Source of the DNA: JBLIAZ01 sp047632015
GTDB lineage: Bacteria > Bacteroidota > Bacteroidia > Flavobacteriales_C > GCA-002722245
Assembly (NCBI GenBank): GCA_047632015.1
Contig: JBLIBC010000015.1
Span: 1-21,625 of the forward strand
DNA: 21,625 nt
Reading direction: 5' to 3'
Each line of letters starts with the position of its first letter. The first letter of the stretch is position 1. This document shows, in pieces, positions 15,276 to 21,625 of the stretch. The notes below the pieces were generated by a model. The model was not told the DNA's origin. It saw only the letters and a program-made list of their open reading frames with translations, and ran no database searches. A program made the position numbers and the translations under genes.

Positions 15276-16232
15276 ATGGTTAGAATTTTTAGTGCAGTGT
15301 CTGCTTTAGCTCTTATGCTAAGTGGGTGTGGGTGTGGGGATGGAAGTGTTGATCACAGTGAAGAGTTGATTACTAGTGCTGAGCGAGGTGCTTATAAAAT
15401 GCAAGTCAAAGTGGAAACTGATTTGCTAATTAAAGAAATTTCTGATCAATATGATTTAGTACGACTTTCTTATGCTCATGGTATAGCCACATCTGAGCAG
15501 TTGAAAAGAGAAAATCTTAACTTCATTGATTTAAATAATTTTGTTGATCTCATTGCTGAATACGGTAGTGGAGAGCTTGTTCCCAGCAACGAAGAAGCGA
15601 AAAATAAAATTCAAAAAATTTCCCAAAAAACCCCAGGTGATTTAAAAGATGTCACGGGTGCTGACAGAAAGGTACTAGAATCCTCTGTTGCTGCCTTGTG
15701 TTATAACTTATTTGTCGATGACGTGGCGTTTAAGTCCCTAGATGTTGAGCAATTTGAAAAAGGTATTATTGATGCTTGGGGTGGTCAAGAAATAGAAGGC
15801 GTGAATGAGTTGCTATTGAGTTACTACAATTATAAAGGTCTCTTTTTAAGAGATTTAGGAATGCGGTTTTTGGAAAAAAACAAACTCAGAGAAGAGGTAA
15901 CTCAAACTGCAAGTGGTCTGCAGTATGAAGTGATAAGTGAGATTGCAAATATTGAAGAAAAACCAGGTCCAGATGGCGAAGTGACTGTGCATTATCATGG
16001 TGAGTTACTGGATGGAAAAGTTTTTGATAGTTCTTATAACAGAGGTGAGGCTGTTTCTTTTAGTTTGAACCAAGTAATACCGGGGTGGACAGAGGGTTTG
16101 CAGTTGATGTCATTGGACTCAAAGTACAGGTTTTACATTCCGTACCAACTTGCATATGGTGAAAGAGGTAAGCACAGTATACCCGGTTTTTCCGTGTTGA
16201 TTTTTGACGTGGAATTACTAGAATTAAACTAA
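15276..16232 (+). CDS. FKBP-type peptidyl-prolyl isomerase lipoprotein
   Basis: A periplasm-facing proline isomerase chaperone of the Mip/FkpA class. The 318-residue precursor begins with a signal peptide and lipobox LSGC, making Cys18 the likely lipidated residue. Residues about 60-115 and about 132-200 each look like an FKBP_N dimerisation module (LSYAHGIATSEQLKRE...; LCYNLFVDDVAFKSL...), so the N-domain seems duplicated. The C-terminal FKBP domain (about 215-318) keeps the binding-pocket residues by comparison with human FKBP12: Tyr240, Phe250, Asp251, Phe262, Val267, Ile268, Trp271, Tyr294 and Phe310. The loop after YGERG is a few residues shorter than usual (KHSIPGFS). It starts 31 bases after clpC, and no clear terminator hairpin follows it. 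Confidence 0.9.
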   Translation: MVRIFSAVSALALMLSGCGCGDGSVDHSEELITSAERGAYKMQVKVETDLLIKEISDQYDLVRLSYAHGIATSEQLKRENLNFIDLNNFVDLIAEYGSGELVPSNEEAKNKIQKISQKTPGDLKDVTGADRKVLESSVAALCYNLFVDDVAFKSLDVEQFEKGIIDAWGGQEIEGVNELLLSYYNYKGLFLRDLGMRFLEKNKLREEVTQTASGLQYEVISEIANIEEKPGPDGEVTVHYHGELLDGKVFDSSYNRGEAVSFSLNQVIPGWTEGLQLMSLDSKYRFYIPYQLAYGERGKHSIPGFSVLIFDVELLELN

Positions 16233-16250
16233 TAATAGTCAGCATCTTAC

Positions 16251-16283
16251 TTGTACATAAAAGACATAAGTACAGTATCTTTG
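16251..16283 (+). promoter_or_regulatory. Promoter of the giant envelope-protein gene
   Basis: TTG at 16251-16253, a 22-base spacer and TATCTTTG at 16276-16283, a full TAnnTTTG match. The start site would be near 16290, about 25 bases before the ATG at 16315. The gene therefore seems to be transcribed on its own rather than with clpC and the FKBP. Confidence 0.6.
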
Positions 16284-16314
16284 CTATATTCACGTTTGAT
16301 TTAGTTGTTGCACT

Positions 16315-19300
16315 ATGTTTAAAGTAAATTTTAGGTTCCTTTTTTTAATTCTTACGCTGATTTTATTCAGTACGTATTCATACAGTCAAACGAAGGAGGA
16401 AGAAGAGCTAATTAAAACAGGTGAAAAGCATTTTGAAAATGGGGAGTTTACGGATGCCGTTACTATATATGGACAGCTGATAGGTGCAAACGCTCAAAGT
16501 GCAGAGTATAATTACAGGTATGGTGCATGTCTTCTCTATACTTCAAAAAAGAAATCTGAAGCTTTAAGTTATTTAAAATTCGCTGTAAAAAATCTATCAG
16601 ATGTTACAGAAGCTCATTATTACTTAGGTAGAGCGTATCATATTAGTTACCAGTTCTCACAAGCTATAACTTATTATAAGCAGTTTAAGGCGTCAGTAAA
16701 ACCAAAAAAAGCAAAGGAGTATAAACTGGACTTGCTAATTTCAGAATGTCAAAGAGCTCAAGTAATAATTAAAGATTTCAAGCAGGTTAAAGTCATTAAA
16801 AGCAAAAGCTTAAAAAAGTCTCAATTTTTTCGAGGATATAAGCTTGGGAAATTAAATAGGAAAATTTTAGTTAAACCAGATGAGTTCAAAACAAAAGAGG
16901 ATGATGAAGTGGAACATAAAGAACTTAGCCTTGTAGTCCATGGTCCTGATCAAGAAACACTGATATTTTCTGGCTATATTAAAAATAGTACCACTGGTGA
17001 TTTCAATAAAGATTTATACTCGGTCAGCAAGGACGAGGATGGTACCTGGAGTTCTTATGAAAGTCTTGGGGCAGTAATTAATACTGATTTTGATGAAGAA
17101 TATCCTTATTTGCATCCAAACGGTAAAATATTGTATTTTTCGTCGAAAGGTCACGGAGGAATAGGTGGTTACGATATATATAAAAGTGAAAAGTATGGCG
17201 GTGAGTGGGGAACTCCGGTTAATGTTGGGTTTTCGATAAATTCGCCATTCGATGATATTTTATATGTTGTTGATCAAAATGAAAATGCTGCTTTTTTCTC
17301 ATCCGACAGACAAAACGGAATGGGTGACATTACAGTGTACAAAATTATTCCCCCTAAAAATAATGACAATTTCATTTTAGTAAAAGGAGATGTAATAATT
17401 GAAGGTGAAAAAACAAAAAAAACCGTTATTACAATTGTTAATTCAAAAACAGGTGAGTTTGTAGGTAAATATAAATCAGACAAAAAAACGGGTCAATTTG
17501 TTTTTCCTCTTGCAGAGAATGAGACCTATAAGGTCAAGTTCAGTTTCTTGGATACATTAAATGCTGTTGTTGAACTTGTGATGCCGGCAAAAAAAGACAA
17601 AGAAATAATTTACCAAGAAATTGTATTAAATTCCGGCAACGCAGCTAAGATAAAAGAGAACTTAGCATACCAGGCATCAGACAACGAGAGATCTGAATTG
17701 ATTAGGAAGATGGCCTCACTGGGAAAAAATCAAGTGAAAGATGTATCGTTTAGTCCAGAAGTTCCAGTTAAAAAGGAACAGCGTGACCTTGCTGGTAATT
17801 CAAATGATAATAATTCAAGCGAGACGGACCCTAGAGCGACTATGGATGTAGTTGAAAACGCTGAGAGTAGTGAATTAGGAGATGAGCCAGTCGATTTATT
17901 ATCCAAAGCTGAATTGGAATTAGAAGACCTGCGAAATGAAAATTTAAAGGTTAGTAAACAAATATCAGCATCGTACAGGGTTGCTGAAGAGAAAAACAAC
18001 AATGCCGCGCGGTTAAAGGATGAATTGATTGAGCTGGGTGTTGGAGCAGTAGGTTCTGCAGAATCTAATGAGAGCGATGCTGTTGCTGTAAAAAAGCAGG
18101 AATTGAATAAGGAATTAAATGGGGCGGCTATGGCCTTGAAATTTGCAAAAGAACTTGAAGAAGGAAGTGAAGCAAAGCAAAAGGAGGAAAGTTTAACTGC
18201 TACGTATGTAGAGGCTCTAAGTGCCGTTTCAAATTCGGGTAGCACAAGTGAATCCATTGAAAAATTAGAAAGTTACCAAAAGGGTATGGAGCAATTGAAA
18301 GGCGAAGCTAGCAATAGCGATACTGGTAGCTCTGTTGATGAAACTAAACGAAGTTTAAGTCAAAATAAAAACGAAAAGCGAAGTGTGTCCTCGAAGGTTA
18401 ATGAAATTAAATCGGAGCTGAACTTAATGGATAAAGAAAAGGCTTTAATAACAGGCCAAATTGAAGACACGAGAAAAAAGTCAGTAAAAGAAGAGCTAGG
18501 ACTGCAACTTGAAGAATTGGCTCTTGATAAAAAAAAGAAAGAAGCTGAATTGGTGGAGAATGAAACCAAATTAACTACGATCAGGAATCAAGTGACGAAA
18601 GAAAAATTTGAACTTGCCATTTATGATGAAATAGAAAAAGGTGCTGAATCAAGCGAAGAGGTACCATTAACTGATGCAGAGAAAAAAGCTGTCATTGCTG
18701 ATGTAAGCAATAATGTTGCTGAAGTAGGGGTAATGGCAAATTTGGATGTAATTGCTGCATCAGATCAGTTGAATTCAGGTAATAATACATCTGTCAATAA
18801 CAACGAAAACTTGATCGATAAAGATAATAATGACGTAGCTGCTGATGTATCAAGTGCTGTAAATGTTGAAGGTAAAAATACAGGAAACAACACTGCAAAT
18901 AACAATAATACAAGCGATCATGACGAGTTAGCGTTTAGCGATACTAGTGTGGATCATGAATTCTCGACAGAACTAATTTCGACTGATATGCAGTCTGTTG
19001 GAAACGATCAAATTGAAAGTTTAGGTGAGAAGGTATTTGATTTTCCATCTCCAGTAGATAATCAAACGGCAAGTAAAAGCATAACTCAAAATGAAGCGTC
19101 AGCAACTGAGAAAATAAGAAAGGCATTGGTGGTTCAGAAATTGGTTGAGGAGAAGAAAACTGAATATAGGCAAGTAATTAGTGAAGATGAAAGAAAATCT
19201 TTAGAGGATGAAATCATGTTGTTAGAAAATCAAGTACAAGGGTTAAAATCGGATGCGACTTTGAAACGACAATACGCTAACAAGGAGAGGTACAATAAAA

Positions 19301-21625
19301 AGAAGGAAGATCTTGATTTTGAGGTGTTTGTTGATCCCGAATTAGATAATAGTACCGCTATCAGACAGAAAAAATTGGAAGTGGATAATTTATGGGAGAA
19401 AGCTGCTTCAATTGAAAGCATTAAGAAAAGTAGTACTATAGCAAAGAAAAAAGACGAACTAGGAACAGAGCAACTAATTGTGGAAACCGCAGCAATTGAA
19501 AAACAATTGGAGCTTGAAGATTTAATTAAAAAGGAGAAGGGCTTGCGCGCGTCTAGTGAAAAATCCAACACTGAGAATGTTGCTGTCGCAACCACTACCG
19601 AAGGAGAAAATTCAGACAATGTTGATGAAGCAATTTCTGGTGCTGAAGTTTCTGATGTCTCAACTGACAATTCAGACAATGTTGATGAAGCAATTTCTGG
19701 TGCTGAAGTTTCTGATGTCTCAACTGACAATTCAGACAATGTTGATGAAGCAGTTTCTGGTGCTGAAGTTTCTGATGTCTCAACTGACAATTCAGGTACA
19801 ACTGAAACAAATGTTTCTGATGTTGAAGGGAATAGTGTAGCTAGTGATAAAGTAGCAAGTACTGAGTTTGCTGAAACTGCCGGTGATAATTTGAGTACAA
19901 ACAAGAATACGTCTAAAGATATTAATAGCAGCGCGGATGCAGGCGATTTAACAGTGTCCGAAACGACAAAGAAGGAACAACTTAAAAGAGAGGAGTACAA
20001 TAACAAAGCAGAATCTCTTGTGAATAAAGCTCTTCAGGCATCGGATCCATATGAACAGCAAAAATTATTTGAAGAAGCTAGTTTATATGAATTAGCTGGA
20101 GATGAGCAAAAATTAATTGAGTTTAACTATGATGCTCAAGAAGGGTTTACTGCGTACGAAGAAAACACAGAGTTTGTGTCAGAAGCGAAAAAGAACATGA
20201 ATAAAAATTCACTTTCAGCTGATGCTTTTAGGTTGGAGGAAAAATCGGCAAGTTTGTATCTAAAAGCTCAGTCAAAACTTAATGAAGCTAGCGCGGAAAG
20301 TGATCCTATTGAAAAAATAAACAAAACCAACGAGGCAAAAGAAATGATTGCCTACTCAAGGTTAAAGCAAAAAGAAGCTTTAAAAAAGTACAGGGACAGT
20401 GCAAGAAAACCTGAAAATCCACTGTACGCTGATAATGACTTCAAAATTGATGCTGTATCAATTGCTGATGGAAGATTAAAAAGTGATGATGTAGTTGCTT
20501 CTAATTCTGGTAATGTTAACGAGGAGACTGAGCAAGGAAATGAAACCAATATTAATGATGTAGAAGATAAGTTTATTGACATTAATGCAAATAACAATTC
20601 AGCGATATCGGTTGAAGGTGCAGTTCGTGATTCAGATGAAAACGGAAATAGCTCAAATAATATCAGTGCTCAGTTAGTTGGTTCAAAATCTGATTATTTG
20701 CTGGCATATGAGATATTGATTCGTGATGCTCAAAAGATAGAAGCTGAGGAAGAGCAACGGGTAGCTAAAATTGAAGAATTGAAGTTTTTAGCACAAACGA
20801 ACAAGGATAAGTCAGAAAACGCATTAAAGGAAGTTCAATACTTATCTAATGATGAGGGAAAAGCACAAAAATTACAAGAAGCTAATGCATTCAGAGAACA
20901 AGCTGAGGCAAGAGAAGTTGCTTATAAAAACGAAGAGTATTACATGGCAAACAATTTAACCGAAGCAAAATCGAAGCGTGATGAAGCTCAGTTAATTTTG
21001 GATGTATTATCTGACAGCGAACGTGATGAAGCATTGGCAATTAACAAAGGCGGGATTACTTATCCAATATACGATTTTGATGACAACAAGGGTACTTATT
21101 CTCCAAGTACTATGACAGTAAAAGAAGGGTTTAAGGTTATTGCCACCGCACGGTATACATCAAGAACGGTAATTCCAGTGGATGTTAGTTTACCAACTGG
21201 ATTACTGTACAAGGTTCAAGTGGGAGCCTTCGAAAATAAAATTAATCCAGCTATTTTTAATGGGATATCTCCTTTGAGTGGAGAGAAAACAAATACAGGA
21301 ATTATCAGGTATACTGCAGGATTGTTCAAGAGTTTTCATGCTGCTGACATGGCCAAAGGCCGAATTAGAAACCTAGGTTATTCAGACGCATTTGTAGTGG
21401 CCTTTTTTGACGGGAGAAGAATTAGTATGGAAGATGCAGATGATAAGAGAAGTAATGCAAGTGATGACGACAAGGAAGATTATAACCTGAATCAAGATAA
21501 GGAAGTTAAAGCATTAAAGAAATTAGGCATCACTGAAGATGAAGCAGATAGTAAAGGAGGGAAAAGAGTAAATCCAATTGATAATTTCGCATCGTCGTCA
21601 AATAGAAGCACTACAAGTACAAGTA
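16315..21625 (+). CDS. Giant PorE-like TPR/PD40/coiled-coil/SPOR-like envelope protein (3' end outside window)
   Basis: One frame stays open from ATG 16315 to the window end, at least 1770 codons. It starts with a signal peptide (hydrophobic core 8-18, probable cleavage near YSYS|Q, about residue 24). TPR-like helices cover about 28-160. PD40 beta-propeller motifs cover about 263-345 (YPYLHPNGKILYFSS; GGYDIYKS; AAFFSSDR). A beta-sandwich resembling a carboxypeptidase regulatory-like domain covers about 352-420. Then follow more than 1100 residues of Glu/Lys/Ser/Asn/Asp-rich coiled coil and low complexity, including a 60-bp tandem repeat. A SPOR-like segment (LLYKVQVGAF, about 1630, to VVAFFDGRR, about 1702) precedes an acidic tail. 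The first part matches the order in PorE, a peptidoglycan-linked type IX secretion protein; SPOR domains bind denuded peptidoglycan. Role in secretion, gliding or wall anchoring is inference. Confidence 0.85.
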   Translation, partial: MFKVNFRFLFLILTLILFSTYSYSQTKEEEELIKTGEKHFENGEFTDAVTIYGQLIGANAQSAEYNYRYGACLLYTSKKKSEALSYLKFAVKNLSDVTEAHYYLGRAYHISYQFSQAITYYKQFKASVKPKKAKEYKLDLLISECQRAQVIIKDFKQVKVIKSKSLKKSQFFRGYKLGKLNRKILVKPDEFKTKEDDEVEHKELSLVVHGPDQETLIFSGYIKNSTTGDFNKDLYSVSKDEDGTWSSYESLGAVINTDFDEEYPYLHPNGKILYFSSKGHGGIGGYDIYKSEKYGGEWGTPVNVGFSINSPFDDILYVVDQNENAAFFSSDRQNGMGDITVYKIIPPKNNDNFILVKGDVIIEGEKTKKTVITIVNSKTGEFVGKYKSDKKTGQFVFPLAENETYKVKFSFLDTLNAVVELVMPAKKDKEIIYQEIVLNSGNAAKIKENLAYQASDNERSELIRKMASLGKNQVKDVSFSPEVPVKKEQRDLAGNSNDNNSSETDPRATMDVVENAESSELGDEPVDLLSKAELELEDLRNENLKVSKQISASYRVAEEKNNNAARLKDELIELGVGAVGSAESNESDAVAVKKQELNKELNGAAMALKFAKELEEGSEAKQKEESLTATYVEALSAVSNSGSTSESIEKLESYQKGMEQLKGEASNSDTGSSVDETKRSLSQNKNEKRSVSSKVNEIKSELNLMDKEKALITGQIEDTRKKSVKEELGLQLEELALDKKKKEAELVENETKLTTIRNQVTKEKFELAIYDEIEKGAESSEEVPLTDAEKKAVIADVSNNVAEVGVMANLDVIAASDQLNSGNNTSVNNNENLIDKDNNDVAADVSSAVNVEGKNTGNNTANNNNTSDHDELAFSDTSVDHEFSTELISTDMQSVGNDQIESLGEKVFDFPSPVDNQTASKSITQNEASATEKIRKALVVQKLVEEKKTEYRQVISEDERKSLEDEIMLLENQVQGLKSDATLKRQYANKERYNKKKEDLDFEVFVDPELDNSTAIRQKKLEVDNLWEKAASIESIKKSSTIAKKKDELGTEQLIVETAAIEKQLELEDLIKKEKGLRASSEKSNTENVAVATTTEGENSDNVDEAISGAEVSDVSTDNSDNVDEAISGAEVSDVSTDNSDNVDEAVSGAEVSDVSTDNSGTTETNVSDVEGNSVASDKVASTEFAETAGDNLSTNKNTSKDINSSADAGDLTVSETTKKEQLKREEYNNKAESLVNKALQASDPYEQQKLFEEASLYELAGDEQKLIEFNYDAQEGFTAYEENTEFVSEAKKNMNKNSLSADAFRLEEKSASLYLKAQSKLNEASAESDPIEKINKTNEAKEMIAYSRLKQKEALKKYRDSARKPENPLYADNDFKIDAVSIADGRLKSDDVVASNSGNVNEETEQGNETNINDVEDKFIDINANNNSAISVEGAVRDSDENGNSSNNISAQLVGSKSDYLLAYEILIRDAQKIEAEEEQRVAKIEELKFLAQTNKDKSENALKEVQYLSNDEGKAQKLQEANAFREQAEAREVAYKNEEYYMANNLTEAKSKRDEAQLILDVLSDSERDEALAINKGGITYPIYDFDDNKGTYSPSTMTVKEGFKVIATARYTSRTVIPVDVSLPTGLLYKVQVGAFENKINPAIFNGISPLSGEKTNTGIIRYTAGLFKSFHAADMAKGRIRNLGYSDAFVVAFFDGRRISMEDADDKRSNASDDDKEDYNLNQDKEVKALKKLGITEDEADSKGGKRVNPIDNFASSSNRSTTSTS
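19609..19795 (+). repeat. 60-bp tandem repeat, about 3.1 copies, in frame
   Basis: The units at 19621-19680 and 19681-19740 are identical over all 60 bases; the third (19741-19795) differs by a single A-to-G at 19753 before it diverges, and 12 bases of a preceding unit are at 19609-19620. Each unit encodes 20 residues (core NVDEAISGAEVSDVSTDNS), residues about 1103-1160 of the giant protein. Sixty is a multiple of three, so copy-number change keeps the frame. The substitution changes Ile to Val. Confidence 0.97.

Noticed and set aside
17730..18257. A 175-residue Ser/Phe-rich minus-strand frame
   Set aside because: It lies fully antisense within the continuous coding frame of the giant protein, and its composition is what Glu/Lys-rich codons give in reverse.
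19230..20006. A 258-residue minus-strand frame rich in Ser/Thr with repeats, adhesin-like at first sight
   Set aside because: It is antisense to the giant plus-strand gene; the repeats are simply the complement of the 60-bp tandem repeat, and there is no promoter or credible start.
1..21625. CRISPR array, tRNA, rRNA, insertion sequence or prophage genes
   Set aside because: No regularly spaced repeats, cloverleaf-like sequence, transposase motifs or terminal inverted repeats were seen; the only tandem repeat is coding and lacks spacers.

Overview
The window looks like a chromosomal segment of an AT-rich member of the Bacteroidota, probably Flavobacteriales or Cytophagales-like. The reasons are: start codons generally lack Shine-Dalgarno sequences; several intergenic regions carry the Bacteroidota -7 element TAnnTTTG, sometimes with a TTG/TTTG -33 element about 19-22 bases upstream; and the gene content fits (an RF2 gene with a programmed frameshift, bacillithiol gene bshC, a GyrA with an acidic tail, ClpC, a lipoprotein FKBP, and a giant TPR/PD40 envelope protein). 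No mobile element, CRISPR array, rRNA or tRNA was recognised.

Layout. 1-399 (minus): 5' part of a small membrane protein that runs off the window. 466-1546 (plus): prfB, which needs a +1 frameshift at a canonical CTT TGA C site; it is followed closely by a secreted protein of unknown function (1559-2533). murQ (2580-3395, minus) converges on that pair. 3453-4019 (plus) is a conserved-looking cytoplasmic protein of unknown function whose 3' end overlaps bshC. A probable minus-strand operon follows, in transcription order: a two-domain sucrose-phosphate synthase/phosphatase (9254-7080), a GH32-like glycosidase (7030-5558) and bshC (5568-4000). A small 77-residue protein (9473-9706) and gyrA (9904-12453), separated by a strong hairpin terminator, lie upstream on the same strand. 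A 235-base regulatory region separates gyrA from divergent clpC (12689-15244), which is followed by an FKBP-type isomerase lipoprotein (15276-16232). From 16315 to the window end runs one open frame of at least 1770 codons.

How the genes may work together. The SPS-SPP fusion contains both activities needed to make sucrose from UDP-glucose and fructose 6-phosphate. The adjacent GH32-like enzyme, which has no signal peptide, could hydrolyse or transfer from sucrose in the cytoplasm. This looks like a small sucrose turnover module, coupled by an 11-base overlap to bacillithiol synthesis; sucrose as a compatible solute plus a low-molecular-weight thiol suggests a stress-protection theme, which is inference. 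clpC and the FKBP form a protein quality-control pair. The giant protein has a PorE-like order (signal peptide, TPR, PD40 propeller, beta-sandwich) but continues into more than 1000 residues of acidic coiled-coil and low-complexity sequence, including a near-identical 60-bp tandem repeat, before a SPOR-like domain. It is the least explained object in the window.
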